NCBI GenBank assembly: GCA_003118195.1
Contig: BEXV01000125.1
Coordinates: 218,467 to 282,466 of the forward strand
DNA length: 64,000 bases
From: Hemicentrotus pulcherrimus
Taxonomy: Eukaryota > Echinodermata > Echinoidea > Camarodonta > Strongylocentrotidae
Direction of reading: 5' to 3'
The notes under the pieces are model-generated. The model was not told the origin of the DNA. It worked only from the letters and a program-made list of their open reading frames with translations, and searched no databases. The position numbers and the translations under genes were made by a program. How positions within the stretch are numbered: position 1 is the first letter of the stretch; every line of letters begins with the position of its first letter. This document shows, in pieces, positions 1-12,500 of the stretch.

Positions 1-1959
1 GGGGGAGGCTACATTAGAGAACACAGCCTTGCTCTATTCTTGTATTTTGGGCTTCAGTTTATGTTATAGAATAAACAGGTTGAAGTTTATCTGAAAAACA
101 GATATCCTAAGTTGGCATTAATTTGACTGAGATATATTTTATTTTACTCCTATATAATACAGTTTCTATTCCATATAGAATAATTCTTAAAAGATACATT
201 TTTGTGATGGTAAAATATCCTAGAATGCATACACTATTTCCTGTAAACAAATTAATTTAAAGATTGAAAACACATGCGGCAAAAGATAACGTTCATGAAA
301 TACACAAATTTATTGCATACATACAATGAAAGTGTATGTTACAAAATAGTACTTTCTTATTAAGAGCATAAATTTCCAGCTATAGAACATAATGTCTGAT
401 TATTTGTAAATGAAGCATATCAAATTATGATAATTACCTTTTCATGCTTTATTTTGTTCAGTTTGATTTAAAATCATGATTCATTTTTTTCCTTCTATTT
501 AGGCTATCTTTGTATAAGTAACAAATCTTCAACAAAGTGTCTATTTAGGCTATCTTTGTAAAAGTAACAAATATTCAACATAGATTTACTGCGTTTGAAA
601 TGATCCAAACACTGAAAAGGTTCACCTGACTGGTGATGTCTCTCGAAAATTAGTTCTTTATTCTTTATTAGTGGAAAATTACCTCTTTTGGTAAACTTTC
701 CCTTTCTGTTCTGCAAGCTTCTTCAAATGTATGTCATAGCTGGCGCTGTTGCTGATGCAGCTTTCAGCACAGCAAGTGAAAGCTTACCAAAATAGATAAT
801 TTTTCTACTCGTAGTGAACTAATTTTTAAATGATTTTTAAAAAAACTTAAGAAAACTATCATTTTTTTCAAGGAGATCAACCACTAGTGATTAACATGTT
901 TAGAGATAAAGAATAATGTGCCACTTATGAGTTCTTTCTATAACACAGTGATTAACAAATTATCCATATACATTGCTTTAGGCGACACAGATTCATTTCA
1001 GAATAGTTTTTAGAGCCAATATGTGAAAAAAACATGAAAACTTGTGTAATGCTCAACTACTACACCCCCTCCCCATCAAGGTCAATATTTATGTAGAAAT
1101 ATAAGATACATACAAATGACATCTCTCAATTTCTCAATTTCTAATTTCAGATGCTGAGCAAGCTTATTTGCGATCAAAAAATAATTAACAAAAAATAAGA
1201 AGACAAAAACAAGAGCTATGTAGATCTTATGCTGGGTATGCCACTTTGTGTTGATAAAGTTTGTAACAATGTTGGCTAATTTATTATTCCTAACGTCTTT
1301 TTTTCTGCCAAAACTTTTCTAATCTGCCACTGATAGAAATGCATATCCCCGAATACTGTATATTCATAAACAANCCCCCCTCAAATACATCTTTTGAGTC
1401 ATAAGTATATTTCCAGAAGGACATAGAAATTGCCAATTTGATAGAAATTGCATGCTGGCTACTTAAAAGAGTTTAAAATGTACCCCCGATAATGATAATC
1501 TGATTTATAATGGAAACTAGTATTCTTTGTTGCTGAAAGATCCAGCCTCTAATATACTTGTTACGACATCTGTCGTAAAGGAAGTCATTTATTGACAGGA
1601 TCCATAATATAAATATTATTGATATATTTTAAATCGGTACAAACTGCATCTTTATAACTTCCCATACTTCCTGTCATAGCATGTGGATGCTCTTTCGATT
1701 TGAACACAGCCTGCACTCCGATATGAGTAAATATATTACATGCATTCGAATTAGAAGGTTGTTAATTCTATGCTTGATCAAATTAGTTAACATTCTTCTG
1801 GTTCTTATCAGACTTTATATATCTGTTTTTGGTTATCGCCATGATGACCGATTCCTGCACATTTTTTAATTGTAAATTCGTCGCATCTGAAAATAGGGAT
1901 ATATTCCCCCACCCCGCCCCCGCTTCATGATATTCTAAGAAGATGTAAGAGAACCCCTG
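1..1959. other. Noncoding, AT-rich
   Basis: No supported gene. It contains a 46-bp tandem duplication (495-586), a single undetermined base at 1374 beside a C run, and an ATTAAA on the minus strand near 1865 that could end a transcript from the 1960-2520 frame. Confidence 0.6.
495..586. repeat. Tandem duplication, period 46 bp
   Basis: Two adjacent copies beginning CTATTTAGGCTATCTTTGTA start at 495 and 541 and differ at a few bases. A simple local duplication with no coding content. Confidence 0.85.
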
Positions 1960-2520
1960 TCAGAAGTTAAACCAATCAAAGACCCTTAGCTCTGACGACC
2001 CCAACCCTTGGGACCGGTTAGACGATGCAACACAAGTCCTTGCGGGGAATATTTCATCCAATGCGCCATTGGGTACCCCATAAACATCCCCATCATCGTT
2101 CGTACCTCGGCCTTCTAAGATCGTATTTGCGTTATTCTCCCTGTTCTTTACACCGTCGGCACTTTTATGTCTAGAAGAATCACTTTCTTTTCTTTTGTCG
2201 ATTTGCTTCGTCGTCTTTTCATTGATTCCTTTGTCTGTTCGTGGTGTTCTCTTTATGACATAGCTGTCTTTCTCTACAAGTAGACTTGTCTGATCGCCCT
2301 GAATCTGTACATGATTCTCGGAGCTAATCGCCTCCGGGTCGTCCCCTCGTAACCTCCGAACCAGATTTACTAAGCGATTGTTGACGTCACGAAACATAAC
2401 TAAATAATGACCATCGGAACATAGAAGAGATGATACACGGAGGTTATATCTAGAGATAATCCTTACGGTTTTAATTCCTGTCAGAATATTGTTTGTCACC
2501 TCTGTTTGTAGGGGTTGAAG
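1960..2520 (-). CDS. Uncharacterised open frame, possible 3'-terminal exon
   Basis: This minus-strand frame is open for 187 codons from a plausible acceptor (CCATGGCCTTCAG|CTTC at 2520) to a stop at 1960. There is no ATG near its start, which fits an internal acceptor better than an initiator. The N-terminal third is mixed hydrophobic (for example LCSDGHYLVMFRDVNN). The rest is charged and Ser/Asn-rich (KRKESDSSRHKSADG), ending VFDWFNF. It is richer in GC and CpG than its flanks, which favours real coding sequence. No family is recognised and no upstream partner exon was found between 2521 and 8250. It could also be a chance frame. Confidence 0.35.
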   Translation of the reverse strand, partial: LQPLQTEVTNNILTGIKTVRIISRYNLRVSSLLCSDGHYLVMFRDVNNRLVNLVRRLRGDDPEAISSENHVQIQGDQTSLLVEKDSYVIKRTPRTDKGINEKTTKQIDKRKESDSSRHKSADGVKNRENNANTILEGRGTNDDGDVYGVPNGALDEIFPARTCVASSNRSQGLGSSELRVFDWFNF

Positions 2521-5500
2521 CTGAAGGCCATGGGGAGATATGAATCAGAAGATGCAGGCATGGGTCGTCTTGTAAGAAGCTGATTCTGGAAGATCAATTC
2601 AAATTAAAATATGGAAACGGGTACGATCAAAAATTTAAAGGACTTTTTATATTTAATGTCTCGGAGGTTGCTTTTCAGTGGTATTTTAGGATGATTTTAA
2701 TAGTCAGTTTCTCGGAAATTGCAGAGCAGTCTGATCTACGTTAGTGTCATTAAGATGTGATAGCAGTGAGTAAATGCTCTCTCATCCCTATATTATACTT
2801 TCTTTCTTGATATGCCCGTGTAGTTATGGCATGTCAAAGAAAGCAATTGCTAATATCTTAAACAGGCGATTGCAAGTGTAAAGTATTGGCCCTTTAAAGT
2901 ATGAGGATGATTGAAAACAGAGTTTGTTTATACCCCTGCCGGGATATTTTCAATTCATTTGCCCAACTAAGAAAATACCAAAACACCCCTGATACATCCT
3001 GAAAGGTATGAATACCATAACCGTTCGCTAGTTTTGGTGCCAAAACATTGGTATACACAACAATAAATGTATATGTATCTATATTAATAATCAAGTAATG
3101 TAACTTAACTATGCATATGTTAGGACATCATGCGTTTTATCATCAATAATGCACTATATTATAATATACACGGTAAATCTACGTACAGCACACTAAACCT
3201 GACCAGACTGACCAGCACTAGCACGACAAATGTTCATATTTGGCATTGATATGTCTCTGAATATACAATATGCAGCAATTAATTTTGAGATCCCCAGACT
3301 TCCTGTCTCCATAGGCCCTTTCCCAGAACAGGTGATATTTAGACCACCATGAGAGTGTAACGGTTATATAAGTGGGCAGAGGTATTTGTCGGATTCACTC
3401 CTGCACTGCACCCCCAAATGAGTCAAAATACAAACACTCGTCTGAAACAAGGACTGTCATTTGGACTCCATTCAGATTTTTTAGCATTTACTTTGGCCCA
3501 TTACTTTTAAACTACGACAACGCTTGAGCAAACTATAGTTAATAATGACCAATTTATGTTGAAAGAAACACAAGAAATTACATAAGACAGTCAATGCAAC
3601 CTACCTTTAGCTGATGTAGGTCAAATTCTAGACGATCACCTCCTTTCCCTTGGCATTCAAAACCTCATTAATAAAAGGTACTGTCTTGTAGTTTTCTAAC
3701 GTAGTGAGTACTTTTGAGCTCTGTGCGTTGTAAGGCAGAAGTATAACGGAACAGAGTTTGTTTACGTGTAGTCTGCTGGATCTTGTGTAGGCCCTACACA
3801 TGCTAAAAGCCCAATTGTTGTAAAGGACCTATTGTCCCCGTAACGTTTCACAGACTGTCCATAATATATGTACTCGAATCTAACAATATACATGTATCAC
3901 AATTAAACCATAATAGAAGTACGTCCACATGGGTCAGAGTACTGATATCTTTAAGAGTTATGATTCGCACATACTGTGCTTTACATTTTCCTTGAAACTT
4001 TTATAACGCTTTATGTACAAACACATGATTGGTGAAATATCATGTTTGTCGACTATATCCTGGCTGTGAAACTTTGACTAAATTAGGCGGAAGCACGAGC
4101 TATAGTGACTTTGCACTTTGTTCGGTTCTAATGAACTTTGAGCCCCTGGCCATGCATGAAAGCAGATATCTTATGTACTCAATTAGTATGAGTAGCCATG
4201 GTGCACTATATGGGATGGGATTTATTAGAGACAGTTAACTTATGGTTGAAAAAAATTCAACCCCAAATGCACAATAATTAGGAGATATCATTTTTAAAGT
4301 TTGAACTTCCTATTCATGTTTGGCTATACCCCAGACAAGCTTCGGCTACTGATAGCTCACATATATCTTCCCCAGCTGTTTATATAGCTCTCTCGATCCT
4401 CCCCCTTGCCTTCAGTATCAGTATTTCATTCTGCCAATGTGGGTGATTTGTATCTATCCCTGCTGTAACAGAGTATTGCTGAGAGTGATCTCTTTATTAT
4501 TTATCCTTGTATTAAGTGTCTCCATCCTTCAAAAACAAACAAATAAACAAAACATAAATACACGCAAGTCAAATATTGTCAGAGAAATTGTAAAGTGTAA
4601 GACAGTAATGTCTTCGAATGTAGATCGAGATTGTCACATTACTACTTCTTGTACGTGATAAAAACTTATCTAGTAATTTACTCAGGTTCCATATTATAAT
4701 TACAATAATATGCACATGTATATCCCACTTTGGGCAACAAGGAAAGGAATCGTTCATTTCATATATCTTGATGAACCAAAAGTATCGTCGAATATTCGAA
4801 TACGGATCAAGAAACAAGTAACCTACGGTACGTCAAAATCTCACAACAAATAACACGAAATCCATCAACTATTTGAATATAAAGGAGGTTTATTATTTTG
4901 TATCGTTGTGGTACATTGTGCTAGTACTATATTTTGTTACACTGCATCTTTCAAGGAATTTTCGTCATCAGATAGATGATGAAGACGGTTATATGAAAAC
5001 GACGATGACAAGGAAAACGATAATGATGCTACTGTTCTTTTTACTTCATAGACAATTTGAGTACCAAACACCAACACAGCTATTTCTAACAGCGTATAAT
5101 GACTACGGTTTCACACTCGAGACTCCCCGTGTCAGTAATTAAGCCGTTTGAACGCTACAGAAGTTTTCGAAGGTTTTATTGATCTGAAGGTTCTCTAGAT
5201 TTTTATCTCAACTATAATTCGCATTGGATTTAATATTTATTATGTCGAACAGCATCAGATTTAAATTTGGTTGGTCATTTACGCAATATTTTTTCATCTA
5301 AAAAATTATATAACATTTTATAACAATGAAGTGAGTCCTCTTTTTATATTTTAAATCAAATACTTAACGCTATGTCTTGGATCCGGGGTATGCACTCATC
5401 AAGCAAGAATATTTTCAGCCATTACAACAAATATTGACGGCTTCCTATACCTTCTTTATAATAATATATCTTCATTTCCATTATTTGAAAATAAATCAGT

Positions 5501-8249
5501 GAAGAGGATGGATAAGTTCTCATGCCCATAGCTTTTAATATCGTCTACAATTGTCTTCAGTTTCTTACAATATACTTTAACACGACACGGACAAGTCTGT
5601 TAATTTTCACTCAAAATTCAGTCAAGAATTCTATTCAATACACAATGAACCTCTCTACAAATAATGGCTCTGTCAATGAGTTATACACAGCCACTTCAAA
5701 GTTCAAACCATCTCAGTCTCTTCTAACAATAACCACAATGATATCAAATAAAACAAATGACGAGACTAGAAACAACAGGGCATTCGGGACATTATCTAGA
5801 GGACAAAATCGAACAAATATTTCACGAATGATTTGAACAATCTTTAACTTACTTTGTGCTAGGACTTCACATCAAAGTCTCTAGCACTTGCTCGTATAAA
5901 CTCTCTAAAACGCAACGACAATACTGAAAATACATTAGATTCAGTAAAAAGAAATTTCGTAGCAATAACTTGAAACCTCGTCAATTAAAAAATACAATAT
6001 ATAACAAGTTCGAGATAAAACTACTAAATTGATATTATACGTCTTCGTTGAAAAGATTGTGATTCTTGGTGACAGACTGACATAATTTCAGCTGGTATAC
6101 GTTGTGAATTAATCTAATCGTTATTAAGTTAAATATGTTTTGCTTGCAAGCAAATCGGAAGAGGTTTAATGAAAACGAAGGCCAACAAATTTACAAGAAG
6201 GACAAACTTTATCTTTGACATATTCCAACATACGATTCGATATATCTCGATCCCATTTTTGTAATAACATTTCTTTCACCTTTTCTTTTCAGTAGGATAT
6301 ATATATATATCTATTTTTCAACTGTATACTATACCTGCTTACAGAACAATGTAGACACGCCTTTAATATTTCTATTGTTATTATCATCATTATAGCAAAC
6401 TAATTGGTAAAATTATATTCAGCTCAGTTCACTATAGAGTTTGCAACCACTATGAGTAGGAGGCCGGGGTACAATATCGACATTAAATGATTATACTGTA
6501 TAAATATTCTCACCGATTATTCTTGTATAGCATTATGTTGGCTTTATACAATGGCATACATTAATTTCAATTTCTGTCATGGCATTCATTGCATTGTTAG
6601 GTAAGACAAGTACAGAATATGACTGTTAAATATGAAAGATTCTGCGGGTATTTTTTTCCTCCATTTTATTTGCGAGAAATGTTGTGTATACCCACTCTAT
6701 TCTAAGTAATGGCAACGTGTGAAGGAAGAATAGAAATGTACATGCTTATATTATGTCACTCCAATTATTTCATCTGTAATATTCGGCATACCTTCGAAGC
6801 TGTCATTTAGCAAAAAATAAATCAAAGTAACTATAAATTGGACAAAATTATAGCTTGAACGGTACACACGTGCGAGGTCCACAGCAACACCAGTCTTGCT
6901 ACAAGCAGTCCTTTGTATATACAATGATGCAATCGTAACAACAAAAATAGTATAATTTTGAACAAAAAAAGCAATATAATTTTGAACAAGTCGTATCTGT
7001 ACAGATCTTCGCTGGTACCGTTAGTGGAGGGAGAATTCATGATATCTCATTATGTTTCTAATTTATTTTCTATCATCATGAAACTTTGAGGCAACACATC
7101 TTTACTTTACATAGTGACTCGGCTGTAAGAGTAATCGAATTCATAAAAAAGAATATTTTCAATCGAAATAAGAGTGTTTAGATTTTGCATAAATTTTTCC
7201 TTTTTTTCTCTCTAAAATATTAGAACGATTTAAGCAAAACAATTATCAGTGTGATGTTGTTTGTTTGTTAAAACTTTTATAGAACGAAAGGTAAATAGTA
7301 AACTATTATATTCGATCATAACTATGTTGATTATTGCATAATGATAGCCCACTCCTAGCAAAAGTATTTTTTTAAACAATTTATACCTTATGACCTGTGG
7401 CTCAGCTTATCTTTAAACCATTTCTTACCTGCTGAACTTACATTGCTGATTGCTGAAACATTCTTCACAAAACTTTACTCAGTCTAAAATAGATGTAACC
7501 CCTTAAGGCATGTACTCGTTCTTACCGTGCATTCATCCATAGAACAACGGTTTGCACTATATGCCATACCATATTTTAATCCACTGACTACCTAAACAAA
7601 ACTTATCCCCCTTCTAAACATTTTTTTTTAAATCCAGCATAGTTTCCCTTCGGATTAAGCATGCAGGTAATTGTTTAAATAAAGAAAAAAATTAAATCCA
7701 TCATCTAATGACCAAGCATATTGATTAAATTAAACATACTTATTTGCTGCTGGACGGTTATAATTGTCACATAATCATTTCCAATGAAAATGCGAGAAAG
7801 ATCGTTGCAATTCAATTTTAAAAGCAATACAATTTTTATTGTATTATCACCAACGTAGTAAATACTTACAACGATACATAACATCAAAACTAGTCAATAA
7901 GATATTTCAAAATACTAGGTCTAGACAACGAATGGCAAAGATAACTCATAACATAATCATCGCACCTTAAATCAGTTTGCACCGTATACAACAAGAAAAA
8001 AATAATGCAAATTAATTCTATAAATAATCAATAATCGCTTTTGATTGAACAATGTGCACATCGCATAACTAGTCTGATGTCTCCTTTTCAATACTTCTTT
8101 CTTTTCTCCACTCATTTCGAGTAATGCTTATCCATAAGAATGGCTGCTTAGTGCCCCCACCAGCCAAGGGCCAACGTTCATGCTCCTTCTTGTTTGCGAT
8201 CCCCTCCAAAAGTAGGCAAAGAAACGATTTTTTTTTTCTTGCGGCGCTT
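2521..8249. other. Intergenic or 3' UTR, no gene seen
   Basis: AT-rich sequence with scattered short open frames, the longest about 104 codons (5522-5836), none with recognisable motifs or convincing splice context. A short (AT)n tract lies at 6297-6310. Nothing else stands out. Confidence 0.55.
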
Positions 8250-8255
8250 TTTAAT
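8250..8255 (-). promoter_or_regulatory. Possible polyadenylation signal (ATTAAA) for the bestrophin transcript
   Basis: On the minus strand, ATTAAA occurs about 470 nt after the stop codon. It is the nearest reasonable poly(A) hexamer variant I noticed. A canonical AATAAA (complement of TTTATT near 7833) lies about 890 nt after the stop. Neither can be confirmed without transcript data. Confidence 0.25.
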
Positions 8256-8724
8256 CATATTGTCTGAAGAATAAAAAAGAATGGAAGAAAATGCACATTT
8301 GACATGAAAGATCGAGTCAGACCTGCACAAAAATGGAACGAGTGGTTCAAATTAGCTGTACCAATTTTTGATACAATAGATGAAACATTTCCTGTTTGTT
8401 TTATAGTGAACACAACCAAAGGGTGAAGACAAATAGTTATTGAGTATACAGAGTTTGTGATATTTGAATATTAAGTACATCAAGCCTGCAGAATATGACA
8501 TGTTCATGTATATATAGATATGTTTTATCGCTGCATGTTTTCTTATATTTTAGGAAGAATTTGTTTACATCATAATTATATGGAACTTATTTCCAATTTG
8601 TTTGTCATCGTCCCAAAATCGTTTACAATCCTTATATAGATGCCTTCTTTCTTTCTTTCTTCACACACTAACCCTTGTAATGTTAAATCAGAATATAGTC
8701 CCTAGTCACGCGACGCACACGTTG

Positions 8725-9571
8725 TCAAATGATGGACTCGTTGAGAGCATTGATGTCGACATCTCGAGCGTCGATCACCCCATCGACATCCCGATCACGA
8801 CATTCCTTCACGTCGTCTGGTACTTGACGTCCATCACTGCTCCCAGGGCCTTGGAAATCATCGTAATGATACCCGTTGTGGTAGTTACTATTCCTCTCGT
8901 GCGTTGAATGATAGTTACCTCCTCTTTCCTGACTACTCGATCGATGGTAGTTCCCACCATCACCTCCACCACCAATATTTTTACCCCCTCCACCACCACC
9001 GCTACCACTACTACCAGCTCTTTCATGTCCCGAGCTATAGTTTCCTTCTCTTTCAAGAGACTGATTATTTCTAAGTCTCGTTTGCTGACGGTCGCTCGCT
9101 AGTCGCTTTCGTTCTTCTGTCGACTTGCTAAGCCTGCGGTGTACTTCCGGTTCACCACTGTATTTGTTACCATGGTTACTGCCGCGCGTGGCCGACTGTC
9201 CCCGTCGAGTAACGGCTTCGTAGTCAGATTGAGGTATTTGTGGTGTGTTGGGAATGGATGCATAGTGGTCATACTGCGAATCTTCATGACTCAATGTTCT
9301 GTGTATCACTCTAGGAGTAGATCCTTCATTTCTACTGCTACTTCTACTTCTACTACGTTTTTCTTCCAAGCTATGATTATTACTTGAAGAAGCGTGGCCA
9401 TTTCCACCTCCACTTTTGCTCACTTTGCTCAAATTTCCATTGTTGGTACCGGTTTTGCCCGGTGTTTCTCCACGCTTCTTGGTGAATGTGAGACTGCTCG
9501 TTATGACTTCGTCTTCCTCTGTAAACACCTTGTTCGGCATGTTTGTAAACGCCATCTGTTGGCGGGATAAT
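8725..9571 (-). CDS. BEST: Bestrophin terminal exon: low-complexity C-terminal tail, residues 358-639
   Basis: The acceptor TTCCATAG precedes ATTATCC; the first base completes Lys358 and the frame runs to TGA at 8725. After a moderately conserved start ([20 protein letters not shown]), the sequence is rich in Ser, Arg, Gly and Asn and probably disordered. It has an SR-like stretch [10 protein letters not shown] (429-438), basophilic kinase-type motifs such as RRLS (503-506), a run of six Gly (549-554) and degenerate GNY(H/S) units (534-591). It ends E-S-I-I, which fits a class I PDZ ligand. The plus-strand open frames opposite it are shadows of this composition. No homologue of the tail is recognised. 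Confidence 0.9.
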
Positions 9572-12500
9572 CTATGGAAGATGTGAAAACACAAGGGATT
9601 AGTTTCGCATGCAATTTACAATCTCACCTTCCTGTTTCTTACTCTATTTTTTGTTATTATAAAGAAAATGTTTAAATTAATTTATCACAGACACGTTGAA
9701 TAGCGAAAGATAAAGTCCCATATGGTATCTGTAATCAGGATATTAGATTACGACAACATTTGCGAAAAAAAACATGTTACTAAAAGAAGAAACACCAAGA
9801 TAAGACCAAAGAGATACTTTGATAAGACATAATATTAGTCCAGCAAATGTTTATCTCAATTTTTTTTTGTTACTATGAAAGAACTTTTAACCATCAAAGC
9901 ATTGCGACAACGCTTTGTGAAGTTTACGCTAGGAGACAGAGCATAACCTGGGCCCCGTCTTACAAAGAGTTGATATTGATCCGAATCAATATCAAGTCCT
10001 CCAATCAATCACAAGTCTGCAGTCTCCCATCTCTTATGTACATAGTTGTGATTGATATCAACTCTTTGTAATACAGGGTCCTGGACTATATTATCCTTAC
10101 TCACTTGACTTTACTAGCCGAACCTAGCCAGGGTTTTCCCTTCTGCTTCGCTGCAGCATTTGTATAAGGGATATCTGGATGACGGGTTGAGAAGTGACGA
10201 TCACGAACTATGGGTAAGCTGACTTCATAAAGCTCGTCAACGACCATGAAGCTTGTCTAAAAATAAATAAATAAACAAACAAAATAACTTATAAACATAT
10301 TCTGATTAATACAGGGACTCGTCTCAATTAAAAGGTTAAGCATATATCCATGAACATGGACGCTTAAAGAATTATACGGGTCCTTCAAGTTTAGAGCCTA
10401 GTTCACACAAAACGCGGGTAACCATCAAGATGTACCTCATTATGTGAACGAGCTTTAAAAAAAAAGCTATCTATAAAATACTGTATAAGTCCAGTGCTGT
10501 GTTTTTCCCCATAAACCTTATTGCATTAGCTCTCATCTTACAGGAATGCACTGTTTATCGACCTTGAACGTCCTTACATTGAGAAGGCGACAATCCTCCC
10601 AAATCCCCCTCCCAAGCTAATAACGCACATCTGTGATAGCCGTAAGAAGCCATTACACGGAGAAGAGCGAAGCATTGCTTTTAAATTACATTGCAAGCGA
10701 TGCATGCTTGCACCGACCATAACGCCAAGAGCTCTAAAGGATTGTCCCGTATTACAGGGGTATAAACCTGGCCATTCCCAATGACGTCGTAAAGCGTAAT
10801 GTTGACGAAAGTGCAGCTACGTAACATAACCATCATTAAAAAAAAAAAAAAAATCTGTCCTTGATTTATTTAGACGTGCCTTGGATGCGGTGCAAGATGT
10901 ATGTAATGTGTCAATTTAACACAGAATTACATGACTATTGCAGAAGCATTGCGATATAAACAATTAACTATTGTAAAGCAATACAAAATAATATACAAGA
11001 GGAAACTCCAGCATGACGCCACCATTGTTATTCGGGGAACAAAATTATCTTGTATTGTACATTCAAACACTGGTGACAAGCAATCATTTCGTCCTCTTTT
11101 TAAAAATCCACAACGTTCATGATAATATAATAAGAATAATTATCGATCACCTACATAATAATTATGAACAAAGTAACAGAAGCATAACATTGGATTTGTA
11201 AATAGAAGTAAAATATATCAGTAAAAGATTCCAAATATTTGAGGGATTTTCAGATTAAACTGATGCCGTGATATGTGTTGATTTTTAGGGTAAAAAATAT
11301 TGGGTAGTGTGTAGTGGGTGGTGAGCCAGGCTTCCACTACTTCAGGGCGTGACCCCGGGCCCGGACCACCCCTGACACGAGTTAGCTCCAGCTGACAGCA
11401 CCCAAGCGGTATGCCCCCTATCCAAGGTTTCGGAGCCCCTAGTGCTTTAGCGATCACCTAACGTAAAAGGATGTTATATCATCTGGAGGCCTTTCTGTTG
11501 CCGTTCTAAGCCACACGACCACCTCAAACTAAATGTAGAATTATTAAAGGTTGGGCCTAGGTGTAGCATTCTCCAATCAACCTTATTTATTGTTGTTGTT
11601 ATTATTAATAGTAGTAGTAGTACACCCCGTAGTAGTGGTATTATTATTATTATTGTTATTATAATAACAATTAGTATTATTATTATCATCATCATCACCA
11701 TTATTATTTATTTCTCAGTGGTATAGGCCTATAAAACACATGAGTAAGGACTAATAACACATTTGGGACTTTGGTGCGCTGACAAGAAGATGTACCTTGA
11801 CATTTCTTTTACATACAGGTAAATCTTCATTACCGAAGCTTACCAGAGGACAAAATAAAAGTGCAACGCTGCTAGAAAATAAAAAGTTTCAGATCCTCCA
11901 TGATGACTTCATGATACATTTTTATAGGATGATATTTATTTTTTGTTTGGGGGGAGGGTGTGCTGGAGTAGATCGAATTGAAATGCCATTAAGCACTTGT
12001 TTGTCAACTGATGTTGATTTCAATAACCATTTCTCTATCCCTTTCTGTATTAGACCCGGGCGTAATAGTGAAAGTTCGTGATGATATAGCAATGGTCTTG
12101 CTTGTCACTTTACATTTTGACCGCTAGCATGATGATTACTGTTAGTAAGGATGTGATAAATGTAAAGAGACAGACATAATTACAAGAAGCCAGATCAGAA
12201 TTATGAAACAAGAAAACATTCATATTTCAGAATGAAATTAGTAATAAATAGGCGAATTTGTATAGAGCATCTATACATATTACATATCAATTCAGTAATG
12301 GGTTTCGCCCCCCCCCCCTCGACTTGTATTTGTATAGTAATGCTAACATCAGATGAAGAAGAATAAAACAGAATTTATGAGGTACATTAGCATCTGAATA
12401 ACCGAATAAGTAAATGAATGAATAGATGGATAAATTAACAAACGTTTAAAGAAATGAATAAGTAAAGAAATAAACAAACAAGAGACAAAAAGGGGAGTGT

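Noticed and set aside
5522..5836. 104-residue plus-strand open frame
   Set aside because: Composition is ordinary for AT-rich DNA and it has no recognisable domain or splice context.
8602..9387. Several plus- and minus-strand frames overlapping the last bestrophin exon
   Set aside because: They are other-frame shadows of the low-complexity Ser/Arg/Gly-rich coding sequence; only the frame joined to the upstream exons is consistent with splicing.
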